Position numbers and translations under genes: made by a program. Shown piece by piece: positions 1-8,560 of a stretch of 64,000 nucleotides of DNA (position 1 is the first letter of the stretch; every line of letters begins with the position of its first letter). This DNA is from Variovorax paradoxus NBRC 15149. GTDB taxonomy: Bacteria > Pseudomonadota > Gammaproteobacteria > Burkholderiales > Burkholderiaceae_C. The notes beneath the pieces are model-generated. The model had not been told where the DNA came from, ran no database searches, and saw only the letters and a program-made list of their open reading frames with translations. The DNA lies in assembly GCF_001591365.1 (NCBI RefSeq), contig NZ_BCUT01000007.1, forward strand, positions 124,001 to 188,000, written 5' to 3'.

Positions 1-576
1 GCAGGCTGCCGCGTGACGGGCCGCACGGCGACCCAGGGCCCGCCGATGATCGTCAACGAACGCGAGCTGGACGCAGCCGCGGCCGAGGTGCTCAAGGTGT
101 GGCGCACGGCGGCGGGCGAGCGCTGGGACGGCGTGATCGTCAGCGCCTTCGGCGATCCTGGCGTGGAACTGGTGCGGCGCGACGCGTGCGTGCCCGTGGT
201 CGGCATCGCCGAGGCGTCGATGCTCGCGGCGGGCGAGGGCGGCCGGCGCTTCGGCATCGCCACCATCACGCCCGATCTCGCGGCGCCCATCGAGGCGCGC
301 GCCGCCGCGCTCGGGCTGCGCGCGCAGTTCAGCGGCATCCGCCTCACGCAGGGCGATCCGCGCGCGCTCGTGGCCGATGCGCGCGCGCTAGAAGAGGCGT
401 TGGCGCAGGCCGTTCAGCGCTGCATTGCCGACGATGGTGCCGAGGCCGTGATCATCGGCGGCGGCCCGCTCGGGCAGGCGGCGCTCGCGCTGACGCCGCG
501 GTTCAAGGTGCCGGTGATCGCGCCGATCGGCGCCGCGATGCGGCTGCTTTGTTCGAAGCTCGCGGTCACGCCCTGA
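1..576 (+). CDS. Asp/Glu/hydantoin racemase family protein (5' truncated)
   Basis: The reading frame is open from base 1, so the true start lies outside the window; the GTG at 13 is only the first in-window candidate. About 190 residues are visible, whereas full family members run to roughly 230-250. The visible part fits the family: a segment 'DGVIVSAFGDPG' followed by 'PVVGIAEAS', and near the C-terminus 'AVIIGGGPLG'. In characterised members a pair of cysteines does the proton exchange. Here the first expected position looks like 'AFGDPG' without Cys, and the second like 'IIGGGPL', so racemase activity is doubtful and the substrate unknown. It ends 25 bp before the convergent RidA gene. 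Confidence 0.8.
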   Translation, partial: AGCRVTGRTATQGPPMIVNERELDAAAAEVLKVWRTAAGERWDGVIVSAFGDPGVELVRRDACVPVVGIAEASMLAAGEGGRRFGIATITPDLAAPIEARAAALGLRAQFSGIRLTQGDPRALVADARALEEALAQAVQRCIADDGAEAVIIGGGPLGQAALALTPRFKVPVIAPIGAAMRLLCSKLAVTP

Positions 577-601
577 GGCGGTGCGAGGCAACGAAAGAAG
601 A

Positions 602-1060
602 TCAGCCGACTTCTGCGATCAGCTCGATCTCGACGCAGGCGCCCATCGGCACCTGCGCCACGCCGAACGCGCTGCGCGCATGCGCGCCCTTCTCGGGGCC
701 GAACACTTCGGCGAAGAATTCGCTCGCGCCATTGGTCACGAGGTGCTGTTCGGTGAACGTGCCCACGGAGTTGACCAGGCTCATGACCTTGACGATGCGC
801 GTGACCTTGTTCAGGTCGCCCACGGCCGCATGCAGCGTGCCGAGCAGGTCGATGGCAATGGCGCGCGCGGCCTGCTTGCCTTCTTCGGTGCCGATGTTCG
901 CGCCGAGCTGGCCGGCCCAGACCTTGCCGTCTTTTTTGGCGATGTGGCCCGAGAGAAAAACGAGGTTGCCGGTGCGCACGAAGGGCACGTAGGCCGCGGC
1001 GGGGGCAGCGACGGGGGGCAGGGTGATGCCGAGGCTGGAAAGCTTGTCGTAAACGCTCAT
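602..1060 (-). CDS. RidA family protein (YjgF/YER057c/UK114)
   Basis: 152 residues, spanning the RidA fold with the typical 'GNLVFLSGHIAKKDGKVWAG' segment. RidA proteins hydrolyse reactive enamine/imine intermediates made by PLP enzymes. The family's catalytic Arg is expected near the C-terminus ('HARSAFGVAQVPMGACVEIE'), and an Arg plus the closing Glu are present. The protein is somewhat longer than the 125-130 residue RidA archetype, so it fits the longer 'RidA family' subgroup of unknown substrate. The ATG overlaps the stop of the upstream transglutaminase gene (ATGA at 1057-1060), with an AAGGA-like site about 8 nt before it, so the two are translationally coupled. Confidence 0.93.
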   Translation of the reverse strand: MSVYDKLSSLGITLPPVAAPAAAYVPFVRTGNLVFLSGHIAKKDGKVWAGQLGANIGTEEGKQAARAIAIDLLGTLHAAVGDLNKVTRIVKVMSLVNSVGTFTEQHLVTNGASEFFAEVFGPEKGAHARSAFGVAQVPMGACVEIELIAEVG

Positions 1061-2037
1061 TGAAGATCCTTTTCAGTGGGTTGCGATGGAGTCTGTGATT
1101 GTGACTGCGCTGCCTCTTCGGCCTGCGCGCGCAGCTCCTCGATGGGACGCACCGTCACGCCCACCTTGAGCGTGTGGCGCGCGCCGCCGTGCAGCACGCC
1201 GCGCATCGGCGAGACGTCGGAGTAGTCGCGGCCGATGGCGAGCGCGACGTAGTCTTCGCCGGGTTGGCGCCCGTTGGTGGGGTCGAAATCGGCCCAGCCG
1301 CCGGTGCTTTCAGGACCGTCGCCTTCGCCCGGCAGGTAGACCGACACCCACGCGTGCGAGGCATCGGCGCCCACCAGCCGCGGCTGGCCCGGCGGCGGCT
1401 GCGTGAGCAGGTAGCCGCTCACGTAGCGCGCCGGCAGGCCCATGACGCGAAAGCACGCGATCATGATGTGGGCGAAGTCCTGGCACACGCCCTTGCGCTG
1501 CGCCAGCGCCTCGGCGGCGGGCGTGTTGATCTCGGTGCTGTCGGCGTCGTAGGCGAAGTCGCGGTACATGCGCTCGGTGAGGTCCATGGCCACGTCGAAG
1601 GTGGGCCGCTCGGGTGCGAAGCTCGCGCGCGCATAGGCCGCGAAGTCGTCGTGGCGCGGCACGTAGGGCGATGGAAACACGAACTCCGAGGCCGGGTCGA
1701 AGGTGGCGTCCTTGCGGTAGCGGAAGCGTTCGCGCACGGCCTCCCAGGGCAGCTCGCGCGCAATACCGGGCGCGAGCTGCGGCGCCCCGGTCTCGACCAC
1801 GCTTTCGGCCGTGACGACGAGGCTGTCGTGCGTGGCCTCGAGCGCGAAGAAGGCGCGCGTGTTGCCGTAGACGTCGGGCACTTCGCTGCGCTGCGCGGGC
1901 GGCGGCTCGATCGCGAGCTTGTGGCTCACGAGCCGCTGCGAGGCGGTGGCCAGCGGCTTCAGGTGGGCCAGGTGCTGCGCCGTTTCGACCGCGGGCGAAT
2001 ACTCGTAGCGGGTTTCGTGCGTGACGTGAAGGAGCAT
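1057..2037 (-). CDS. Transglutaminase-like cysteine peptidase-fold protein
   Basis: 326 residues from the ATG at 2037; the frame stays open far upstream, but that part is a shadow of the neighbouring gene. It opens with the N-terminal beta-sandwich typical of bacterial transglutaminase-like proteins ('LLHVTHETRYEYSPAV'). The core follows, with a Cys-His-Asp triad: C185 in 'GVCQDFAHI', H228 in 'ASHAWVSVYLPG' and D252 in 'WADFDPTNG'. Such proteins are predicted to cleave or transfer amide bonds and are recurrently found with circularly permuted ATP-grasp and alpha-E proteins (Iyer and Aravind's amidoligase systems), as here. It is third in a minus-strand unit, 47 bp after the ATP-grasp/alpha-E gene, and overlaps ridA. 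The substrate is unknown. Confidence 0.93.
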   Translation of the reverse strand: MLLHVTHETRYEYSPAVETAQHLAHLKPLATASQRLVSHKLAIEPPPAQRSEVPDVYGNTRAFFALEATHDSLVVTAESVVETGAPQLAPGIARELPWEAVRERFRYRKDATFDPASEFVFPSPYVPRHDDFAAYARASFAPERPTFDVAMDLTERMYRDFAYDADSTEINTPAAEALAQRKGVCQDFAHIMIACFRVMGLPARYVSGYLLTQPPPGQPRLVGADASHAWVSVYLPGEGDGPESTGGWADFDPTNGRQPGEDYVALAIGRDYSDVSPMRGVLHGGARHTLKVGVTVRPIEELRAQAEEAAQSQSQTPSQPTEKDLQ

Positions 2038-2084
2038 GGGGGTCCTGTGGGGTTGCAGTGCGAAGCGGCGCGGGCCGTCCCGCC

Positions 2085-4820
2085 TCAGGCGCCGACCGAG
2101 CGCAGCGATTCCGAGGTGAGCGTGAAATAGCGCGTGCCGATGGCGTCGGACACATGGTAGGCCGCCGTCTCGCAACTGGCCAGAAGCTGCACCAGCGCCG
2201 GGTAGTCGGCCTCGGCGCCGGCCGCGCAGAGATGCTCGAGCGTCCAGGCGGCGGGGTCGGGCAGCTCGTACGACAGCGCGGTGAGCTTGCCGGGCGCGCT
2301 GCCGGCCAGGCGCGCGATGCGTCCGCGCAGCGTCTGCGTGACCCACGCCAGCGAGCGCGGGTTCTCGGCATCGAGCACCAGCAGGTCGACCAGCGTGGCC
2401 ACGTCGCGCCGCTGCTGGTAGCGGGCGTGGAAGGTGATGGTGCTGTCGAACAGCGCCACCATGGCTTCGAAGCCGCTCACTTCGTGCACGGCGCCGTTCT
2501 CGAAACCGGCCTCCAGCGCGCTCGCAAGAAAGCCCAGCCGCTCGATGTGGCGGCCGATCGACAGCAGGCGCCAGGCGTCGTCGCGCGTCATGCGGTCGGT
2601 CTGCGCGCCGGTCATGGCGGCGAGCGCGGTGCTGGCGGATTCGAGCGCGCGCAGCGCGGCGCCGGTGGCAAAGCTGCCTTCGCCGGCCTGCTCGGCCGCG
2701 CGCCGCAGGAAGTCGGCCTCGGCGCGCACGATCTGGTTCCAGGTGTCCTGCGAGAGCCGTTCGCGCACGGCGGCGGCGGCCTGCCGGATGCAGCGCAGGC
2801 TGAAGCCCACGCTGCCGCCGCGCGCCACGTCGCCGAGCTCGGCAATCAGCGCGCGTTCGAACACGCGGCGCGACTGCGGCGCGCTCGGCGCCTCGGCCGG
2901 CACCAGCGCATTGCGCAGCGCCATGCGGTGCAGCCAGTCGAGCAGCGGACGCGACGACTGGTCTTCGCTGCCCAGCAGGTTGAGCGTGAGGCGCGCGAGG
3001 CGCACGGCGTTTTCGGCGCGCTCGGTGTAGCGGCCGAGCCAGAACATGTTCTCGGCCGCGCGGCTGGTCACGGGTGCGCGGTGCCGCGCGAGCGAGGCCG
3101 GCGTGGCATGCGGCTGCAGCAGCGTGGTGCGGTCGACCTCGCCGTGCGTCTGCACCCACACGTCGGCGCTGCTGCCGCCGCGCTGCATGGAGGCGATCTG
3201 CGCATCGCGGCCCGCCAGCCGCGCCAGCCCGCCCGGCAGCACGCGCCAGGACTGCGGCCCATCGCTCACCGCGAAGACGCGCAGCAGCATGGCGCGCGGC
3301 GCGATGTGGCCGGGGCCCATGTCGTTGGCCCAGGTGGGCATCTGCGACAGCGGCAGGTAGCTCTGGACCGTGTGGGCCTCGCCCTCGCGCACGATGCGGC
3401 CGGCCCATTCGTCGAGCTCGCGCCGGCTGAGCTTGCTGCCGAGCACCGCGTCGAAGCTGGTCTGCCCGTCCGACCCGGGATAGGTGGGCTTGATGGCGCA
3501 ATCGCCCAGCTGCGGCAGCACCGCCTCGAGCGCAGCGCGCTCGCCGCACCACCAGGTCGGCAGCGCCGGCAGCTTGAGCTTTTCGCCGATGAGGCGGCGC
3601 GCGAGCCCGGGCAGGAAGCCCAGCAGCGCGGGCGACTCGAGGAAGGCCGAGCCCGGCATGTTGGCCACCAGCACGTTGCCGGCGCGAATCGCCTGCAGCA
3701 GGCCCGGCACGCCCAGCGTGGAATCGGGGCGCAGCTCGAGCGGGTCGAGGAACTGGTCGTCCAGCCGCTTGATGAGGCCGTGCACCGGCCGCAGCCCCTG
3801 CAGGGTCTTGAGGTAGAGGCGCTGGTCGCGCACCGTGAGGTCGCTGCCCTCGACCAGCGTCAGGCCCAGGTAGCGCGCGAGGTACGCATGCTCGAAGTAG
3901 GTCTCGTTGTAGGGGCCGGGCGTCAGCAGCGCGATGTGCGGCGGCACGCCGGCCGGGCACATGCGCTGCAGGCCGTCCATCATGGCGCTGTAGGTGGCGG
4001 CCAGGCGCTGCACCTGCAGGGCCTCGAACGCCTGCGGAAACTGGCGCGTGATGGCCAGCCGGTTCTCGAGCAGGTAGCCCAGGCCCGAGGGCGCCTGGGT
4101 GCGCTGCGACACCACCCACCAGTTGCCGTCGGGCCCGCGGGCGAGGTCGAAGGCCGCGATGTGCAGCCATGTGTCGCCCGGCGGCTTCACGCCATGCATC
4201 GCGCGCAGGTAGCCGGGATGGCCGTGCACCAGCGCCGCCGGCAGCAGGCCTTCGGCCAGCAGCTGCTGCGGGCCGTAGACATCGGCCATGACGCGGTCGA
4301 GCACGCGCGTGCGCTGCAGCACGCCGGTCTCGATCTGGGCCCAGCTCTCGGGCGAGACGATCAGCGGGAACAGGTCGAGCGACCAGGGCCGCTGCGGACC
4401 GTCGGCGTCGGCATAGACGTTGTAGGTGACGCCGTTGTCCCGGATCTGCCGCTCGAGGCTGACCGCGCGCCGTGGCAGGTCGTTGAATCCGCCCGGGCCG
4501 AGCTGCTCGAAGAAGGCGTTCCAGGCGGGCGTGAGGGGCGGGGTGTCGCCGGGGGCGGGCTGAAGGACCTGGGTTTGAGTTTGTGTCTGTGATTGAGCCT
4601 GCGACGGACCCGGCGGCTGCGCCGCAGCGTCGTAGAGCATGGGCGGCATCGGCGCCAATGGCGCTGCCCCCGCGGCCGGCCGCGCGGGCACCGCGGGCGT
4701 GGCCTGCCCGCGCAGTTCGTCGAAGTGGCCGGGCAGGGCGGCCGGCGCGAGCGCCGACGCCAGGGCGGCTGGAAATTCCAGCGCCTGGGCATCGAACAGG
4801 GATTCGTTCAGGGGTTCCAC
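2085..4820 (-). CDS. Circularly permuted ATP-grasp / alpha-E fusion protein
   Basis: 911 residues. Approximately residues 80-560 form the circularly permuted ATP-grasp domain (DUF404/DUF407), with 'LLTPGPYNETYFEHAYLA', 'KRLDDQFLDP', 'STLGVPG' and 'GNVLVANMPGS'. From about residue 590 ('RAAENMFWLGRYTERAENAV') an alpha-E helical domain (DUF403) runs to the end. The residues between a Pro/Ala-rich N-terminus and the ATP-grasp domain look disordered. Predicted role: ATP-dependent ligation of an amino acid or amine to an unknown carboxylate. The same two domains exist as separate genes at 11133-13594. The chosen start is a GTG without a good ribosome binding site, so the N-terminus is uncertain by up to about 60 residues. 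Confidence 0.92.
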   Translation of the reverse strand: MEPLNESLFDAQALEFPAALASALAPAALPGHFDELRGQATPAVPARPAAGAAPLAPMPPMLYDAAAQPPGPSQAQSQTQTQTQVLQPAPGDTPPLTPAWNAFFEQLGPGGFNDLPRRAVSLERQIRDNGVTYNVYADADGPQRPWSLDLFPLIVSPESWAQIETGVLQRTRVLDRVMADVYGPQQLLAEGLLPAALVHGHPGYLRAMHGVKPPGDTWLHIAAFDLARGPDGNWWVVSQRTQAPSGLGYLLENRLAITRQFPQAFEALQVQRLAATYSAMMDGLQRMCPAGVPPHIALLTPGPYNETYFEHAYLARYLGLTLVEGSDLTVRDQRLYLKTLQGLRPVHGLIKRLDDQFLDPLELRPDSTLGVPGLLQAIRAGNVLVANMPGSAFLESPALLGFLPGLARRLIGEKLKLPALPTWWCGERAALEAVLPQLGDCAIKPTYPGSDGQTSFDAVLGSKLSRRELDEWAGRIVREGEAHTVQSYLPLSQMPTWANDMGPGHIAPRAMLLRVFAVSDGPQSWRVLPGGLARLAGRDAQIASMQRGGSSADVWVQTHGEVDRTTLLQPHATPASLARHRAPVTSRAAENMFWLGRYTERAENAVRLARLTLNLLGSEDQSSRPLLDWLHRMALRNALVPAEAPSAPQSRRVFERALIAELGDVARGGSVGFSLRCIRQAAAAVRERLSQDTWNQIVRAEADFLRRAAEQAGEGSFATGAALRALESASTALAAMTGAQTDRMTRDDAWRLLSIGRHIERLGFLASALEAGFENGAVHEVSGFEAMVALFDSTITFHARYQQRRDVATLVDLLVLDAENPRSLAWVTQTLRGRIARLAGSAPGKLTALSYELPDPAAWTLEHLCAAGAEADYPALVQLLASCETAAYHVSDAIGTRYFTLTSESLRSVGA

Positions 4821-4904
4821 AGGAGGTGGATTGTCACATTGCCGTCACCGGCCGGATGACGGGCGATGTGCTGAATGTCCTCTTGCGGGCTTTTCAAACC
4901 CCTG

Positions 4905-7900
4905 TCAGCGCCGCAAATCGAGCGTGAACGGGAATTCGCGGCTGCCCGCGAGCTCGATGGTGGCCGGCGGCGTGCGCATCAGCCCCGGCGTGTGGCCCAT
5001 CTGCGTGAAGCGCGACATGCGCCGGCTTTCCGCCTCGTAGGCATTGACCGGGAAGGTGTCGTAGTTGCGCCCGCCCGGGTGGGCCACGAAGTACTGGCAG
5101 CCGCCCAGCGAGCGCTTCATCCAGGTGTCGACGATGTCGAAGGTCAGCGGCGCATGCGCGCCGATGCTCGGATGCAGCGCCGAAGGCGGGTTCCAGGCCT
5201 TGTAGCGCACGCCCGCCACGAATTCGCCGACCGTGCCCGTGGGCTGCAGCGGCAGCATCTTGCCGTTGACGGTGATGACGTGGCGGCTTTCGTTCAGGCC
5301 GGTCACGCGCACCTCGATGCGCTCGAGCGACGAATCGACGTAGCGCACCGTGCCGCCGGCCGAGCCTTCCTCGCCCATCACGTGCCACGGCTCCAGCGCA
5401 TTGCGCAGCGACAGCTCCACGCCCATCGCCTGCACCTGGCCCACCAGCGGAAAGCGGAACTCCAGGTGCGGCGCGAACCAGTCGGCATCGAAGGCGAAGC
5501 CGGCCTGGCGCATCTCGCTGATCACGTCGTCGAAATCCATCTTGACGAAGGTCGGCAGCAGGAAGCGGTCGTGCAGCTCGGTGCCCCAGCGGGTGACGGG
5601 CGCCTTGTACGGCTCGTCCCAGAAGCGCGCCACCAGCGCGCGGATGAGCAGCTGCTGCGCAATGCTCATGCGCGCATGGGGCGGCATCTCGAAGGCGCGC
5701 AGCTCCAGCAGGCCGAGGCGGCCGGTGCTCGAATCGGGCGAGTAGAGCTTGTCGATGCAGAACTCGCTGCGGTGGGTGTTGCCCGACACGTCGATCAGGA
5801 TGTTGCGCAGCGTGCGGTCCACCAGCCAGGCCGGCATGTTCTGGCCGTGGATCTCGCGGCTTTTCGCGATTTCCTTCAGCGCAATTTCGAGCTCGTAGAC
5901 CTGGTCGTTGCGCGCCTCGTCCACGCGCGGCGCCTGGCTGGTCGGGCCGATGAACATGCCCGAGAACAGGTAGCTCAGCGAAGGGTGGTTGTGCCAGTAG
6001 AGCAAGAGGCTCGCGAGCAGCTCGGGCCGGCGCAGGAACGGGCTGTCGGCCGGCGTGGCGCCGCCCATCACGAAGTGGTTGCCGCCGCCGGTGCCGGTGT
6101 GGCGCCCGTCGGTCATGAACTTCTCGGCCGAGAGGCGGGTCTCGAACGCGGCGTTGTAGAGAAACTCGGTGTGGGCGACCAGTTCCTTCCAGTTGTGGGC
6201 CGGATGGATGTTGACTTCGATCACGCCCGGGTCGGGTGTGACGGCCAGCATCTTCAGACGCGGATCGCGCGGCGGCGGATAGCCTTCCATCACGATGCGC
6301 ATGCCGAGCTGCTGCGCGGTGGCTTCGACGGCCGCGACCAGGTCCAGGTAGTCCTCCAGGCGCGCGAGCGGCGGCATGAAGACGTAAAGCACGCCCGAGG
6401 CGCTGCCCTTTTTCTCGGCCGCGGGGCCATTGGCGCGGCGCGGATCGCGCACTTCGACGCACAGCGCGGTGCGCGTGACCCAGTGGGCCGATTCGCCGCG
6501 CACCGGCTGGCGCGTGGACGGCGTGGCGGAAGAGCGGGTGGCTGCTGCTGCGTCGTCGGCTGCGGTGGCATCGCCGCTCGCGGCCGTGCCTGCGGCGGCC
6601 GTCTCGCCCGGCGCCTGCATGCGCAGGGCCGCAGGCACCACCGGCGGCGCACCGAAGGCATAGGGCACGGCGCCCAGGTCGGCGCCCGCTGCGCCGCCGG
6701 CCGGCACGGCATAGCGCGCGCGGTAGTCGGCCGAACTCGGCAGCGCGGCGCGCGGCGCGGTGGGGTCGCGCTCGACCAGGTAGGGGTAGTCGCCCTTGCT
6801 GGCCCAGGGCTGCGAATCGAGCGGCAGGCGGTAGCCCATCGGCGAATCGCCCGGGATCAGGTAGAGCCGGTCGTCGCGCAGGAACCAGGGGCCGGTCTTC
6901 CAGCCCGGGCCTTCGAGCGCGGGCGCGTCGGCATTGGCGTTGGCGGGTTCCAGCGGCAGCATGTAGCCGATGACCGCGTCGAGCTTCTGCGTGAACACGC
7001 GGCGCAGGCGGACGCGCTCGAGCTCGTCGTCGAGCTTCGATTCGAAGGGGTCGACGTTGACCGGCAGGCGGCGTTCGCGCCAGAGGTAGTAGTAGACGTC
7101 TTCGTAGCCGGGCTGGACGTAGCGCTCGGTGATGCCGAGCTTGTGCGCCAGCACGGTGGTGAAGCGGCGCGCGTCTTCGCTCGTGTAGTGCGTGGGCACG
7201 CGCTCGTCGGCGAAGAGTTCGGGGTCGTGCCAGAGCGTCTGGCCGTCGGCGCGCCAGAAGATCGACAGCGCCCAGCGCGGCAATTGCTCGCCCGGGTACC
7301 ACTTGCCCTGGCCGAAGTGCAGGAAGCCGCCCTGGCCGTACTCGGCGCGCAGCTTGTGCACGAGCTCGGTGGCATAGCCGCGCTTGGTGGGGCCGAGCGC
7401 ATCGGTGTTCCACTCGGGCGCGTCGCGGTCGCTGGTGGCCACGTAGGTGGGCTCGCCGCCCATCGTGAGGCGCACGTCGCCGGCTTTCAGCCGCGCATCG
7501 ACTGCGTCGCCGAGCGCGAGCACCTCGGCCCATTGCTCCTCGGTGTAGGGCTTGGTCACGCGCGGCGATTCGTAGATGCGCGTGACCTTCATCTCATGGC
7601 CGAAGTCGACCTCGGCTTCGTCCACCCCCCCTTCGATGGGCGCGGCGCTCGAAGGCGTGGGCGTGCAGGCGAGCGGGATGTGGCCTTCGCCGGCCAGGAG
7701 GCCCGAGGTGGCATCCAGGCCGATCCAGCCCGCGCCGGGCAGGAAGACCTCGCACCAGGCGTGCAGGTCGGTGAAGTCGACCGTGGTGCCGCTCGGGCCG
7801 TCGAGCGCCTTGACGTCGGGCGTGAGCTGGATCAGGTAGCCCGAGACGAAGCGCGCCGCCAGGCCGCAATGGCGCAGCAGCTGCACCAGCAGCCAGCCCG

Positions 7901-8447
7901 AGTCGCGGCAGGAGCCGCTGCCGCTGGTGAGCGTTTCTTCCGGCGTCTGCACGCCGGGCTCCATGCGGATCAGGTAGTTGACGTCCTGCTGCACCTGCTG
8001 GTTGAGGCCGACCAGGAAGTCGATGGTGCGCTGTTCCTTGCGCTCGATCTTGTCGAGGTAGGCCGACAAGAGCGGCGTGGGTTCCTCGGTGACGAGATAG
8101 GGCGCGAGTTCCTCGGCCTGCGAGGCGGTGTACTTGAACGGGAAGTTCTCGGCCTGCGGCTCGAGGAAGAAGTCGAAAGGGTTGTAGACCGCCATCTCGA
8201 CGACCAGGTCGACCGTGACCTTGAACTCGCGCGTCTTCTCGGGAAACACGAGCCGCGCCTGGTAGTTGGCGAACGGGTCCTGCATCCAGTTGACGAAGTG
8301 CTCGGCCGGCTCGACCTGCAGCGAATACGAGATGACGTTGCTGCGGCAGTGCGGCGCGGGGCGCAAGCGCACGACCTGCGGGCCCAACTGCACCAGGCGG
8401 TCGTATTTGTAGTGGGTGACGTGGTGGAGTGCGGCGTGAATGGACAT
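4905..8447 (-). CDS. DUF2126 transglutaminase family protein
   Basis: 1180 residues from the ATG at 8447. Residues 1-90 are the transglutaminase N-terminal beta domain ('IHAALHHVTHYKYDRLVQLG'). Residues about 150-260 are the transglutaminase core with C180 ('GSCRDSGW'), H229 ('DLHAWCEVFLPG') and D245 ('GLDATSG'). The remaining ~900 residues are the DUF2126 region. The frame is open about 144 codons further upstream, but that part reads as Arg/Pro-rich shadow sequence. It is first in the minus-strand amidoligase-type unit (this gene, ATP-grasp/alpha-E, transglutaminase, ridA). DUF2126 has no established biochemical activity, but its co-occurrence with these partners is well known. An Ala/Thr-rich linker sits near residue 700. 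Confidence 0.93.
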   Translation of the reverse strand: MSIHAALHHVTHYKYDRLVQLGPQVVRLRPAPHCRSNVISYSLQVEPAEHFVNWMQDPFANYQARLVFPEKTREFKVTVDLVVEMAVYNPFDFFLEPQAENFPFKYTASQAEELAPYLVTEEPTPLLSAYLDKIERKEQRTIDFLVGLNQQVQQDVNYLIRMEPGVQTPEETLTSGSGSCRDSGWLLVQLLRHCGLAARFVSGYLIQLTPDVKALDGPSGTTVDFTDLHAWCEVFLPGAGWIGLDATSGLLAGEGHIPLACTPTPSSAAPIEGGVDEAEVDFGHEMKVTRIYESPRVTKPYTEEQWAEVLALGDAVDARLKAGDVRLTMGGEPTYVATSDRDAPEWNTDALGPTKRGYATELVHKLRAEYGQGGFLHFGQGKWYPGEQLPRWALSIFWRADGQTLWHDPELFADERVPTHYTSEDARRFTTVLAHKLGITERYVQPGYEDVYYYLWRERRLPVNVDPFESKLDDELERVRLRRVFTQKLDAVIGYMLPLEPANANADAPALEGPGWKTGPWFLRDDRLYLIPGDSPMGYRLPLDSQPWASKGDYPYLVERDPTAPRAALPSSADYRARYAVPAGGAAGADLGAVPYAFGAPPVVPAALRMQAPGETAAAGTAASGDATAADDAAAATRSSATPSTRQPVRGESAHWVTRTALCVEVRDPRRANGPAAEKKGSASGVLYVFMPPLARLEDYLDLVAAVEATAQQLGMRIVMEGYPPPRDPRLKMLAVTPDPGVIEVNIHPAHNWKELVAHTEFLYNAAFETRLSAEKFMTDGRHTGTGGGNHFVMGGATPADSPFLRRPELLASLLLYWHNHPSLSYLFSGMFIGPTSQAPRVDEARNDQVYELEIALKEIAKSREIHGQNMPAWLVDRTLRNILIDVSGNTHRSEFCIDKLYSPDSSTGRLGLLELRAFEMPPHARMSIAQQLLIRALVARFWDEPYKAPVTRWGTELHDRFLLPTFVKMDFDDVISEMRQAGFAFDADWFAPHLEFRFPLVGQVQAMGVELSLRNALEPWHVMGEEGSAGGTVRYVDSSLERIEVRVTGLNESRHVITVNGKMLPLQPTGTVGEFVAGVRYKAWNPPSALHPSIGAHAPLTFDIVDTWMKRSLGGCQYFVAHPGGRNYDTFPVNAYEAESRRMSRFTQMGHTPGLMRTPPATIELAGSREFPFTLDLRR

Positions 8448-8560
8448 GCGTTTTGTGTGCAGTACTGCGAGATTGCATCGAAAAGATGTCTCTTGTGAGA
8501 CGCATACTAGCCCAGAAGCAAAGCAATTAACGCGCCACTGAGCGCGAGCATGGGGAGGGT
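8448..8560. promoter_or_regulatory. Divergent intergenic region with small palindrome
   Basis: 113 bp between the DUF2126 gene (minus) and comEC (plus), and therefore the likely site of two divergent promoters. It contains a perfect 5-bp inverted repeat, GTCTC-TTGT-GAGAC, at 8488-8501. No clear -35/-10 pair was recognised on either strand. Confidence 0.3.

Noticed and set aside
1057..4170. 1037-residue frame extending the transglutaminase upstream
   Set aside because: The extra N-terminal part is an out-of-frame reading of the ATP-grasp/alpha-E gene; the family start is at 2037.
4875..8498. 1207-residue plus-strand open frame opposite the DUF2126 gene
   Set aside because: Antisense shadow in GC-rich DNA: Ala/Arg/His/Gln-rich, no domain, while the opposite strand has an intact family protein.
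8488..8501. GTCTC-TTGT-GAGAC hairpin as a terminator or operator
   Set aside because: No T tract follows and no related site was seen; kept only as a note in the intergenic entry.
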